From Cordia subcordata (Eukaryota > Streptophyta > Magnoliopsida > Boraginales > Cordiaceae), in the NCBI GenBank assembly GCA_028554755.1, contig JAPTOF010000001.1:5066501-5130500 (forward strand): a stretch of DNA of 64,000 nucleotides. The letters run 5' to 3'. Shown piece by piece: positions 10,373-22,226 of the stretch (position 1 is the stretch's first letter; every line of letters begins with the position of its first letter). Below the pieces are notes generated by a model. The model worked only from the letters and a program-made list of their open reading frames with translations, made no database searches and was not told the origin of the DNA. A program made the position numbers and the translations under genes.

Positions 10373-13300
10373 TAAATAAATTTATGTAGAACTGTCAAGA
10401 AAAGGTGAAAAACTTGAATTATAGAGCATGGGGCACGAGGCAGAAGCAAGACCCAGTAGTCTAAGAGTGTGTTTGGCATTGCTTATTTGAGTGTTTTTTA
10501 TGAGAAATTAATGAGAGGATCATTTTTATCTTAAGTACTCACAAGTATCTAAATAAGCACTAGCTGAACAGGAAGTTAGGTGTTTAACATTAATAGTAAT
10601 TTGGTCACTGACTTCCATATATATATATATATATATTTGTCGTCGAATTTCATGTTCTCCTTTGCAACAATTTCCGTTCAAAGCTATAAGATTCTTAATT
10701 AGATTCCTCCCATGAATAAATACATGCCAATCAGAAAAGGTTGCTACAGCTACTTTTGTTGAAAAAATGTAGTCTAAAGGAAATAATCTCAACAGTAGAA
10801 CAAGTGCAAAAGTAATGTAGCAAAACAGATAGTAGCTTGAGGCGTGTTATAAACACTGTCCTTAAAGATATTTCGCCCAACTGAAAGCGTATCCCCCAGG
10901 ATTCAACAAGCTCTTCTAGTTTTGAACTAGGTACAGGAACAGCAAAAGAAACTTGAAAGAAAAAATACCCAACAGTCTTTTAAACAAAGTACAGGAGAAA
11001 AATTTAACAGAGTACAAGAGAAGAATTTTGTTGTGTGTATTTAGCTTGGAATGGAGGCTATTTATAGGCTTCAGGCTCAACAGAGTAGCTCGAAAAAGGT
11101 GCAGCGGAAAGCGAGAAATACCTGGTCTTCAACAGTTAAAGAGGAATTGCAGGTAGACTTTTGAGCACATGTTTTACTTGTTCAAAAAATGAAGCACCAG
11201 GAGGAAAATTCGAACTATTCCGTTAAGGCTAAAAATAAACTTTCTTCTGAAAATCAAAAATAACAAAAAATGAAGCACCAGGAGGAAAATTCGAACTATT
11301 ACGTTAAGGCTAAAAATAAACTTTCTTCTGAAAATCAAAAATAACAAATTTAAAAAGTGGCTTGGACCGGGCTTCACGTATATCTTGCGCGCAGGCGGGG
11401 GCAAATCCTCCAATTTGAACTATCAGCCCAGATCTCATGCACGCGAGCCCAACCCCTTATCCTTTCTTTTACAAGCCCACTAGAGTGAAATCTAATATAA
11501 GGTGAGAAATGATTTATAACTTTTCCAATGTGGGAAGTATTATATTCCTTTTGAGGTATAAATAAAACCACCCAACAACTTTAGCATAAATTTGCAAGAG
11601 CTCTACCTTGGTTGCAGAATTATTGATTGGCCATGCAAGGCTCTCAACTTAAAAGCTTAAGCTGGCATGCATCTTAAGAAAGGAAAACCCACAAAGTTCG
11701 TTATGAAACATAATGCACCAGCTAGCAATGAAAAAAAATAGATATACGTAAGCTGAATATTTCCATCAATTTCAAAATAGCAGAATGTCAGATAATTAAT
11801 GTTACGTGACAATTACATTATAAGATGACAAATCAATAACAAGTAATTTCACCAAAAAAAAAAAAAATTCGAAGTAGGCAATGTTCGAGCAACTATCATT
11901 ATCAAACTTGAAAAGATTATTATGCAGCTGGTTCTCTACTCCCATGATTGTACGGTGTCACTGTAACAGCTTTGTGTATCCAAAGGTTATATAATTATAC
12001 TTTTCTCCATAGTGGTCCTACATCCACTGTACTATCGCTTCCAATTTTATGGCAATTTTTGTGTGGTAAAGATCGAAAGTCTTCTAATCATTATTGCGTG
12101 TCCAGAAATATGTCAACTCATGGTGTTGATGCTGATCAAACATATGTATGCCTTTACATTTATATGATTTATAAATTCATATATGTTTTTTTTCTTTGAA
12201 AAAAAGAAAAAAAAAACCTCATATATGTCACTTTAAAAATTCTAATAGTGCTACTTCTTTTATCTTTACCTACGGCAAAAAGTTTGCAAAGAGTGGGAGG
12301 TCCAAAAAATTGTATTAATATCTCATTACTAGTGGTTTTTTTCATAATTTTATAATGTTATTAGAGAACTGAATCAATCCAAATGGTGAAGCGAAGCAAC
12401 TGTAAACTTCAAAGAGATTCAATCACAATGTAACTATAAATTTGGCCGAGAACAGAACAAGGGGGAAGAACAACAAAATAGAGTGGAGAAAAGATTTCGA
12501 AATTAATTTTGGCTCGACATGCTTTGATAGCCTGATTGGAACACATCCAGAATCCACATAGAAAAGGTGAGTTGTGCTAAGAAGGCTTCTCTCTTTTCAA
12601 TTCTCTCTCCGCGTTAGGCCAAAAGGTAGAGATACCAAAATTTGGCTAAGCATGATACGTTCTGGCAAAGATTTTTGAGTTTGAATCTTTTTGTAATATT
12701 ATAATGCTACAAGCTATAGTCCCACATATGTCCAGCTCTTATACGAGGGTAAGGATGGAACATGCTAGACGTATCCCTCTCTCGGACAGTATAATCCAAA
12801 AGCCATGTATACGAGAAAAAATCTATGTAAGACTAAAGATCAAGATCTAAAACATAAAAGAAATGTGCAAATTAAAGATGATTATAAGCTAACCGAAACT
12901 TATATGATATTGTTGGAAGTCCAGAGAATGGTGTAGCGATGAGATTCCTTGCTTGGGTCGAACCATAAGTGGTACCTTTCTTCCCTACCACGAGACAAGC
13001 TTCCATTGCCATACATGTTGGTCTGGAGCCTCCATGGCTGCCCATTCACGTTTCCCAAAAACTCCATATCCAATTCATCATGGTTCTTCTCAAATGTGTC
13101 TTTATTAGATGTCTAAAAATGGAAAAATCTAGATAAGATACATCATGCATTATTTAACATTTTTTTTCTTGGAAATGAAATTATATAACGTCACATGTTT
13201 GCTGCTTAATTATAATTAACGCTAAAGATTTTATAGATTTTAATTTAACCAAATAGCATGGACTATAACAGTACTTGCATATATAAAAATTAAGTTCATG

Positions 13301-14187
13301 ACTTTGATTAGTCTTCTAGCTTGCTTTTGGACATTAAGATTAACATGACAAGGAAACATATATAGGCTCCTAGGTAACTCATTAATTGATCATTGATCAT
13401 TGAATCCATATTAATTCACGCATATAGACTTGTTTAAATTGACCTTTTTTTTTTGTAAAAAAGTATTATTCTTCTTGAAAAAATATATTTTTTGTAATAA
13501 TTATTTTTAAAAAGTTAAAACTCTACTTTTTTTTCAGAAGTCAAAAATTAACTTCTTAAAAAATATTTTTTTAATTTCCAAAAATTATAAAATAAAACTT
13601 CCAAAAATTTTGAATCCAACGAGTCCTATACTTAGCTAGGCCACTTAAAAAAGAATTCCAATCATAAAAACACCTAACGTGTAGTGTTTGTAGTGTGTGA
13701 AAAGTGCGATATGAGTGTGAGTGTTTGATATAGATGAGCATGATCTTACATAAAATGCGACAACAATTCCTGCAGTATGCGCTGCTGGCAACTTTATGCT
13801 AGCGCTAAAGAATCCATAGTAGTAATAATCTTTGGAAATAATTCCGGAGCCTGGAAAATTAACAACAACATAAAATTGCATAATATATAAATACAAATCA
13901 CATATGTATATGTCTGTGTGTGTGCACAACTATATACATTGATATATATTTCATGCAGAATATATACCTGAGTGGCGGTTGAGGAGGAGGCTGACGGCCT
14001 TGCCGTCCGGCGACCGCTGGATGTTGAAGTCACTGAAGAGAGGAGAATAGCCTTCACCGTAACTGATGGGGGTCAGATTAAAAGCTACGGCGGTGTTGGT
14101 AGTGATAGCCACCAGGACAGCCGAGTACAGGAGAAAGAATGGTGCCAAGCTTCTTGGTAAACAAGATTTTAAATGAAAATTAATCAT
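9631..14187 (-). CDS. Xyloglucan endotransglucosylase/hydrolase, group III (XTH27/28/30-like)
   Basis: Cell-wall enzyme that cuts and rejoins xyloglucan chains. Coding exons on the minus strand: 14187-13968, 13850-13750, 13112-12904 and 10189-9631, giving 362 codons with consistent phases. Residues 1-36 form a signal peptide (hydrophobic LAPFFLLYSAVLVAI). The GH16 active site is HDELDMEFLGN near residues 118-128, with both catalytic glutamates and the aspartate kept. NMYGNGS, REERYHLWFDP and PMSLYATMWDASSWAT follow, then the XTH C-terminal domain (YYSYCYDNLRYAMPLPEC) and a basic tail. Introns 1 and 2 are GT-AG. The third donor reads AT|ATAAGT (first intron base 12903) where GTAAGT would be expected; the next GT (12899) follows an in-frame TAA. 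The exon 4 acceptor is normal. So the frame is complete only with an AT-AG intron. If that is not spliced, the protein is truncated after the catalytic half and the gene is recently broken. Intron 3 is 2.7 kb and repeat-filled. Confidence 0.8.
10272..10400. repeat. Duplicated AT microsatellite with 37-bp flank, XTH intron 3
   Basis: Two long AT runs (about 10274-10296 and 10334-10366) are each followed by the same segment (attaaaaataaataaattta then tgtagaactgtcaagaa), forming a tandem duplication of roughly 65-70 bp. A shorter AT run is at 10618-10636. Confidence 0.85.
10800..11590 (-). mobile_element. Possible LTR-retrotransposon remnant in XTH intron 3
   Basis: On the minus strand the stretch contains features seen in copia LTRs: ttttccaatgtggg-type sequence near 11520-11535, a tataaatag box near 11045-11060, and purine-rich leader sequence. 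No TG/CA ends with a target duplication could be fixed. The call rests on appearance only. Confidence 0.3.
11184..11345. repeat. Two tandem 81-bp repeats, XTH intron 3
   Basis: Units start at about 11184 and 11265. Each begins with aaaaaatgaagcaccaggag and ends with aaaatcaaaaataac. They differ at very few positions, so the duplication is recent. Confidence 0.9.
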
Positions 14188-14235
14188 TTTTATTTTATTT
14201 TTCCTGTGCTTACTTTCGCCTCAACACTCTTTTAT

Positions 14236-14238
14236 ATA

Positions 14239-14270
<32 letters not shown>
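14236..14270. repeat. AT microsatellite upstream of XTH
   Basis: An AT dinucleotide run lies about 50-85 bp upstream of the XTH start codon. It is in the position of a promoter or 5' UTR and could include the TATA element, but this cannot be decided from sequence alone. Confidence 0.8.
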
Positions 14271-14272
<2 letters not shown>

Positions 14273-14389
14273 TGGAAAACTTAGGAGAACAAAAGGGGCT
14301 GAAGGAATCGAATTTTCGAAATAATGCTCTTTGGCTGCTGTCCCTATTTGAGAACGGCCTGTTTAAGGGTGTGTCGATTTACTAACCCT

Positions 14390-17050
14390 ACAAAATACTT
14401 TACAATACCTTAATTCATACGATAATTTTGAAATTTTTACTAATTTTTAATTTGCTGATTGTACAAAATATGTTATAATACCTTAATTAATACAACAGTT
14501 TCCATATATATCTTTGTTACTTTTGATTTTTAGTACGAGGTAACATCGATATGGCTTTGATTTGGTTGGTTTAGTGGAGTTGTTGGTGGACTGTTGTGCA
14601 TGATGCTGCTTTTGCTACGTGATGCATGCACCTATCTATTTTAAGGTGGGTCTTCAAATGTAGCACAAGAGGAAAACCAATTTCGAAGTATTCTTTCTTT
14701 TCCCCAAGTGCATTTAAGTTTGCACGGATACAGGGGTGCCCCACGTTTTGCCTTTCTTGTATCCACTTGATATTTTATGCATCATAATGTCTGAAAAACC
14801 AACTCATCAAGGCTTATATTAGGTTGAGAATTGACATAAGATTGAGACAAGTTTTGCATACTCATCAAACAAAGTTAAGTTGAATTTGATGGCTTGGATT
14901 TAACTTAAATTGGACACAATATTAAGAGTTTATAAGTTAATAGTTTCACTCTACCAGTTGCATTCGTTGAGGGGGAAAAATAAAAGTGCAAATTGAACTT
15001 GATAGTTTAAATTCAATATTAAGTGGTGCTTATTTGAGATGGAGCAATCTAGCTGCAATTGTAGTAGAAGTACTAGTGTAAAATAAAATGTGGGTTTCAT
15101 ATGAATCTTTCATTTAATGGGTATGTATAAAAATTAATTTAATATAATATTTTAGCCAAATGAACTATTTTATTTAATTTCAAATTTGAAAGACACCAAA
15201 GAATTTCAAAATAGTATTAACTCATGCATAAACTTTTGGGTGGATGTTTCCATCCATATAATATAATGCTTTGCAATTTCTCCGGGCCATGATTAGGTCA
15301 ATGATTATAAATAATTAAGCTGATTGACCCCAGTTGCATTACGGCCTTGCATGTGGTGCTTTGAGATTTCAAACGTCTATGAATGGACTCGTCAACTAAA
15401 ATCACATGTGAGATGAAAGAATTATTAAAATCTTTTTAAAAAATTATTAAAATCTTAAAATTTCATCATGATTGTCACAATCCAACAAGAAAAAAGTACC
15501 TTATCTTGTGATAAGAAAGCACTTGTAACAACTAATTGCTTATAAAATCAAACCGGGGAAACAATGAATTATCGTAATTAAATGTTTTAAATTTAATTTA
15601 TATCTTTCCGATATAAATATTTTATAACTCCGATTTGAAGTATGAATTGAGGTAACACCACAAGATTTTTAATTTTAAGAAAAAAGTATATGTAATGCAA
15701 GTCCACCTAGAGTGAGTTCCTTGTCATCAAATAAAAAAGCAATTAATGTTATTTATCGGATATCTTAACCTGCATTTAGATACCTTATGACACTATAATG
15801 TCATGAAAAAGATCAATTATAATAGCATAATAATATACTCCAGCAATTTTCACTCCCGAATTGCTTTTAAAATTTATACCTTGTTGAGACAAATTATGTT
15901 TCAGTTAACTAACTCTATGGTGAATATCCATACTGTGATGATCGGACAATCACAAGAACAATTTGCCTACACCTTGCAGTGAGTTCAAAATAAGACAATG
16001 TGTCTTATTTTTCGTCTTAGGTAAAAATTGAAGTACCATTTTCTATGACAGACAAAGTAGAAATCTCACACTTATGGAATTACGATTACTCATCCAGTCT
16101 TCTTGTCACAAATTAAAAATTCATGAATTTTAAAGAGATATCCAATGGCGTCGTCAAACACGATTATAATCAGAGGCCTCATGCTTGATCAAATGGTTAC
16201 AAAAATAGACCAGTCATTACATCAGATAAACATAAGTATGCTAAAGAGCAGACATGATGTTCAACCTTTCATATTTTAGGTGGGGAGGTGGGTATAGTGG
16301 AGAGGACAAGAGAAAAGAAGGTTGTGTGTGTGATCCAAGAGAACCATCCTGGAAAGTGATGAAGGAAGATTTCACCCCGGATATGATGAGAGGCGATGAC
16401 TTCTCTCTCTTTTGATGGCATTTTTGAAGTCAGCAACTATCAGAGACCACTTACTCTGCTAAAAGCCAGAAATTAAACTTACCGTGGATAAAGGAAAATT
16501 TCAGAAAATGTCCGGCCGTTCAAAACAATCACGACTACATAGAAGAGGACCGGGGAGTCCACGCTTCAGTAAGAGCGGATGAAGTCAGTAATCATCCACT
16601 AAACCAACCTCTAGCTGGATAAAATAGAACTGTAAGGGAATATTGCAATATGCAATCATGATCCCAGGTGAGGTATACCCAAAAACGTTATGCTGGCATG
16701 CATGCTTTTCAACTATTCAACATTGACTAATAGATAATCCTCTCCACACCACCACCACTCAGGCAAGGAACAAAAAGAAGAGGAGAAGGAAACAAAATCA
16801 AAAACAGCACTACAGCAAGAGTAAACTAAGAATTAGATTAAGTGACAATCATCATTAGTCGATTGATATTCACAAACATCATCAAGTCAAAATGATACAA
16901 GCCTGTATGTGCTAGACCTCGGATGATTTCATTCCTAATTTTACAAGGAATATGCAGAACTAGCCTGCTGGATGCGTGGCATGGATAAAGGTTTGGGATA
17001 CAAAGATTATATTAGCTACACCTAAAGAGAAAAAATAAAGAAAGAATGTT
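14390..17050. other. Intergenic region, no gene recognised
   Basis: AT-rich sequence between the XTH upstream region and the 3' end of the DUF760 gene. All frames are short and I see no RNA gene or complete transposon. The part next to 17050 should hold the 3' UTR of the DUF760 gene. Confidence 0.5.
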
Positions 17051-20000
17051 TTAACTGCTAAGGAAATGGTATTTGGATTCAACATAGCCCTCTGCATCCC
17101 ATAAAAATGATCCAAATGCAACTGCCTCCAGAACCAGCAAAGTCAACCCGGAGAAAGTAAGGGATAGTGTTTCATCATTCATTGTATCAAGGGAGCCATC
17201 CTCAGCAACTCTAATATCCGGCCTCCCAAATAATGCCTGAGTCTGTTTTTCAATCAAAGAAATGGCTTCTTTAGATCTTATGGTAGCATATCTTTGAACT
17301 GTTTCTGCATCCAAATACATCACATAAGATCTCAACCTATATGACTTATCTTCATCCCCATAATCTGTTGGACCTCCTCCATCACTGTCATCAGGGTAAA
17401 TCCGTATAAGCGAATCTGGATCCCAGAGTTGTTTCTCTGGCACTGGCTCTTCAGATCGTGCCCGGTCTTCATCAAAACCTTCAGGAAGGGTATTCATGGA
17501 CTTCTCAAGTTGATATCTCTCATCAACTCTCCTGAGAAAATAACCATACATAATAGAAGCAGCATACAATTTTCCTACTTTAACTTTACTCATTTCAATA
17601 ATGCTATCCAAGGGTCCCACTGCTCGCTCACCCAGAACAAGAGCTATATGACTGATAATCATCTCGAATGCTTCAGGAGAGTGTACAGATTCGAGCTTCT
17701 GCTCCTGATTTGGCCAAAAATCCACTCTTCCAGCAGGGTCTGAAGTTGCAGCTATCTTTGGGATCATTACAATTCCATTTTCCACAAATCTTCTGACGAC
17801 CAAGCAGTAAATTATCTCCCCCAATGTCTTACGCCGTTCTTTCTCTTTCACTTCAGCTATCCTCCTGAATTTCAAGGTACACATATTTGTCAAATGCAGA
17901 CTATGCTTAAGGAATACAATGCAACAAGCCTTCATCCAAGTCTAGCACTCAAAGACTAGAAAACTTACACCTCCACTTATGGATTTCACTTTTTACTAAG
18001 CAGATGTGAATTTTCATTGTAGAGGAAATTCGACCTGACATGTTTATTTCATAGTTTATAGGTTTAAGAGTGAGTTGGTAGATAGAGCTGAGGAACAAAG
18101 AGGGTGCTCATAGAGTTGCAGTACCAACTTGTACCGTCAATTACTCTTGCCAATCCAACAATGCTCAGTCAACTTTTTTAGATTCAGCATGTTATACTAG
18201 CAAGAATTGGAAAGTTTTTCCAACTATAAGATCTGCATTTTCTTTCTGAGAATAAGAATTTTATTAAGATGCACCAACAGGGTGCAACCATAAAACTGTG
18301 TACATCAACTATGCAAATTATGAATACCATTGTATATGTCATCTACATCAGCTAACGAAAATTCCTGCTCCAAAAACAAAGATTATGTATTCAAAGATAT
18401 TGAAAGAAAGAAAGTGTCAATTCCTTCTCTTAGAAAGCTCTTCTATTGCATTTCTTTCCATAAAGTGCAAATAAGGGCCAAAGGACCATCAAGATAATGG
18501 TTTCAATTTGGTAAAAGCAACATGTTGAGTCTTTAATACAGTTTATGACCAAGTGATAATATTGTGTAATTGTTCTATATCAAGATGAAGCTCTCAAACA
18601 GAATGGTATAACAAGCAAGAGAGGTGATGTTTTATAAACCAAACCAAATTAAACCTTATCCCACAATATGGGGTCAGTTATATGAACTTGATGACACCAC
18701 TCACTCCTATTGGCATTTGGCACTCATCTTCTTTGTTCGTTCCCCGCATGCAAAATATTGTGCATCTAACTCCTCTTAGGTCTCGCTACCCCTATTATGG
18801 TGGAATTTCTAATTCATTTTCTTACTTCTGATAAGTGATGAGGAAATGAGTTCAACAAAGAGATGGTTATTCAGTTTGATGTTTCCCTTTAATCTTTTCA
18901 AAAGCTAGTTGAAAATCAACAACTAAGATTTACTATATCCCAACTCCATATTAGCAATAAGATCAATTTGGCCACGGTTTAGACATTAAGTCCAATCAAT
19001 GCATGCTGCTTAACTAGATCAATGTGCCGTACGAGATTATTGCTGTCAACTAAAGCCACTGCCTACACCAACTTGCCAATGAAGGACCCCCACCCCCCCC
19101 CGCACGGGGAAACCAGAAAAGGAAAAGGAAAAAGAAAAATTCTCATCTTCTAGTTGTATACTGGTCGGTTGCATAGACACTCAAAAAATCAAAATAAATA
19201 AGAGATAAAATCATTACTTCGAGAACATTGTGTCGAAGTGAAAATCAAAATACTTACTTGTAAAGGACGTCTTGCAATGACGAAGATGTTTCATCCTTTT
19301 CTGCAACTCTCTCAGTTTCAAGGTTCTCAAGTTGCTGATCAATAGCTGCAGGTAGCAAATGTGGATGATTTTTCATCATTTCGCCCAAGACCTGACCGAC
19401 TGGGGACTCCAACTGAAGAGGCGCAATTGGAACCAAATCACCACCAGAATTTCCTGATGCTCTTACGGTAAAGCTTCTAGCTTTTGACCTTTTCGAGCCA
19501 CACTCTAGCTTCGTGATAAAAGATGAAGCACAACTCTACAAAAGGAAACAGCGAATTGAACACGGTTATCTCTTAAAACCCCAACACTAAAGCTCATTAA
19601 ACCCTCATTTTAACCATGGCTTACGCACTATAACATTCAAAAGGATTCAATAATGGCCTCAAACAATTTAACAGTACGCCATGAGTTTCAACCTCAGGAT
19701 CCTTTACAACGCAATGAGTCTAAACGCCTAACATTCCCTCCACTCTCCTCGACGCGAATTGATCCTTCTTTGTTCTGTTATAAAATACTCCGTCCAACTA
19801 CTTCCGTCCACAAATATTATCACGTTTGACTTCTCAACCTATTAAAGAGCAAACGTGTTAATTAATAAATCTTTTTCCAACTCTTTTGTTTTCTAAATCA
19901 TAAACTAGATGGAAATTAGTATCCTTAAAAAAAATCATCTTTCCCAAACTGTACAAGCTTCTTCCAAAGCTGCCAGAAATGTAAAATTAAAGTACTTAAC

Positions 20001-20366
20001 ATTCTTGATTCAATAATATTTTCCAGAATCATCAATAGCAACTTAATGTTAATTTACAACCAAAAAGAAAAACATTGAAAATCCCACGAAATTAGACCCC
20101 TAAAACTAAATCAAATTTTCATCAGTGCTTGCTACTAGAATTTCAGCAAACATATACTAAACTATGAAATGCCCTGTGGCCAATAGAAACCCAATAAAAA
20201 AAAACGTAAAGAAAATAAAAGTACAACTTACTCTGGGATTTGCAGAAGAGAGGGGAGATTTATTAGAGTCGGAGAATAAATGGAAATGCTTGACTTCCGG
20301 CGACCGATAACCGCCGGCGGAAGGAAGCACCACCGGGATGTCGACGAAGACTCCGGAAATTTTCAT
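17051..20366 (-). CDS. DUF760 chloroplast protein (UV-B-induced protein At3g17800-like)
   Basis: Three coding exons on the minus strand, 20366-20232, 19535-19258 and 17864-17051, give 408 residues with exact phases and GT-AG introns. The N-terminus (MKISGVFVDIPVVLP, then a Ser/Lys/Arg-rich stretch to about residue 70) looks like a plastid transit peptide. The rest matches plant DUF760 proteins: LESPVGQVLGEMMKNHPHLL, the acidic linker, RRKTLGEIIYCLVVRRFVEN, then SHIALVLGERAVG and AASIMYGYFLRRVDERYQLE, and near the end LRSYVMYLDAETVQRYATIR. Length fits the Arabidopsis homologue (about 420). The biochemical role of the family is not established; the Arabidopsis gene is described as UV-B-responsive. 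The start ATG at 20366 is the only one in frame that gives a leader; it lies just downstream (in gene sense) of T/A-rich homopolymers. Confidence 0.9.
18630..18830. mobile_element. Possible retroposon 3'-end fragment in DUF760 intron 2
   Basis: The text near 18650-18700 (aaaccttatcccacaatatg, then gggtcagttatatgaa) resembles the conserved 3' end of plant LINE/SINE retroposons (cctta.ccca...tggggtcggctacatgaa). No A tail or target duplication was identified. Confidence 0.35.
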
Positions 20367-20559
20367 TATTAGTTTTCTCGTCTTCTTTTTTTTTTTTTGG
20401 TTTTTTTCTTTTATTCGTTCAGAATTATTTGGGAAAAATGTGCAGATTTCTTCAATCTGATTTTTTTTTTTTTTTTTTTGAGCTGAGCTGATGGATATAA
20501 TGAAGTGGTGGCGACAAAGAAGTGGTGGTCGAATGTTGATTTTCTTTCTCTGTCTCATC

Positions 20560-21325
20560 GGAATTTGACGTGGCTATGCGTGAGCAGCTTAGATAAGTCG
20601 TAAAGGAATCACTGGAAGTCCAAATATCTACTCAGCTAAAACGGGTTTTTGTATACACGTTTTCACGTTAAGGCAATCTATGCTTTCGGATTAAAAATAT
20701 TTTTTAATGAAACTTTTTAAAAATAAATTTGAGCCAACAAGAACAGCAACATTTTATCAAAAGTAATATAAAAAATGTCTATCTTTTAGAAGTTATTAAA
20801 AATATATTTTTTTTTCTAAAGTCAACTTATAGGGGTCCTATGTATAACAAAAACATGAAATTATTTATTATTTTATTATTGTTAAATATTCTTAATAACA
20901 TAAATATTTAAATAGGTCCAACTTTTTCCACCCAAAGAAGAACACTAGCATTAAATCCATCTCTAACTTCTTATTCACACTTATTACTGCATGTTGTCAC
21001 CATTTTTTTTTTTTAAATTTACCTCCGTCTTGATTTTTAAATATTTATTTGTTGCATTAAACCACGATTCTTTACCCTTCTCTCACAAATACGTGGCCAA
21101 TAACCCAAAGTTAGTTTTCTTTAACAGTACGTGCAAAATTTACAACCTATTTGGCTAAGCTTATTTGAGATTTATAAGTTAGACATAATAAAAATATATA
21201 TAAAAAAAGTACTTCTTTTTTTTTTAACTCCTAAGTTGTAAAATAAACAAAGCCAAACAAAACTCTCAGTTGTTGTATACTACTCAAGGAAAATACTTAC
21301 ATCAGTCCCTTGCACAAAGGTGGGC
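20560..21325. other. Upstream region of the DUF760 gene, no gene recognised
   Basis: AT-rich DNA holding the presumed promoter and 5' UTR of the minus-strand gene ending at 20366, including long A/T homopolymers at 20389-20400 and 20460-20480. Nothing else is identifiable. Confidence 0.4.
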
Positions 21326-21333
21326 CCCACAGC

Positions 21334-21760
21334 CAATGGCAGACCCACCGTGGCGGCGCCACATGTATGTGACGGGGTGAATTTTTTTTGGTAAAAACAA
21401 ATATTGCTATCATTTTATTTTTTATTTTATAATAAGACAAAAAATTACATAATGCACACCCCCTGAATTTTTTTAACACCCCTTGAATTTTTTTGGTAAA
21501 AACAAAAAATAAATAATCACTTATATAAAAAAATATTTTTTTTTACTTCGAGCAAAATATAAAATTATGTCGAAAGACCTTTATAAACTGTGGTTTTATT
21601 TACTGTGATTATATTTACTTATTTATATTCTTTGTGAATTAAAATATAATTATTATATTCATTATTATATATTTTATGATTAATTTTAAAATTTTTGTTA
21701 AAAAAAAAAATTTATGTATGAATGTGCAATCCTCACCATGAGATCCCGGATACGCCACTG
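21334..21760. mobile_element. hAT-like non-autonomous transposon
   Basis: The 427-bp element has terminal inverted repeats CAATGGCAGACCC (left) and the complement of CAGTGGCGTATCC (right; 10 of 13 match), and an 8-bp near-match target duplication (CCCACAGC at 21326-21333, CCCAGAGG at 21761-21768). The ends resemble those of the element at 6295-6832, so both may be mobilised by the same transposase. It is AT-rich inside and non-coding. Confidence 0.65.
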
Positions 21761-22226
21761 CCCAGAGGTACTTGTTTTGCAGCCGGACACCACATACCTC
21801 AAGGGAGCATTTTCTACGTAAAAGGCAGTAACATACCAAGGCCAAAACACATTGCCGTAGTGGTACAACACAAGGGTTCATTTCCCTCCCTCGTTTATTA
21901 GTAACTCTCTGAGTTTCATACTCATCGACCATATCCAATACATGCAGAGAATCCAGATAAATGAAGACCCTATCCATTAAAAACCGGACAAGAGTGCAAA
22001 ACACAGAATACATGACTCTACGTACAACGCAGGCTGGCTCGACCAGAAAAAGATGGGCGTGATCACGAACCGTTGGACAATTTTATGTTTCACAAAGAGA
22101 TGCCAAAACTAAAAAGCTCAGCTTTAACAGATTAATAAACTACCATACTACATAGGATTAAGGATTTCTTGTTACTGGGTTAGGTTAAGTTCCTAAGAAT
22201 CGTTTTGCAATAACACGGCTAAAACT

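Noticed and set aside
10460..10560. aagagtgtgtttggcattgc, resembling a MITE left end
   Set aside because: No matching right end or flanking duplication was found within 1 kb.
21639..22013. 124-codon minus-strand open frame
   Set aside because: It overlaps the hAT-like element at 21334-21760, has low-complexity AT-rich codons at its end and no recognisable domain.
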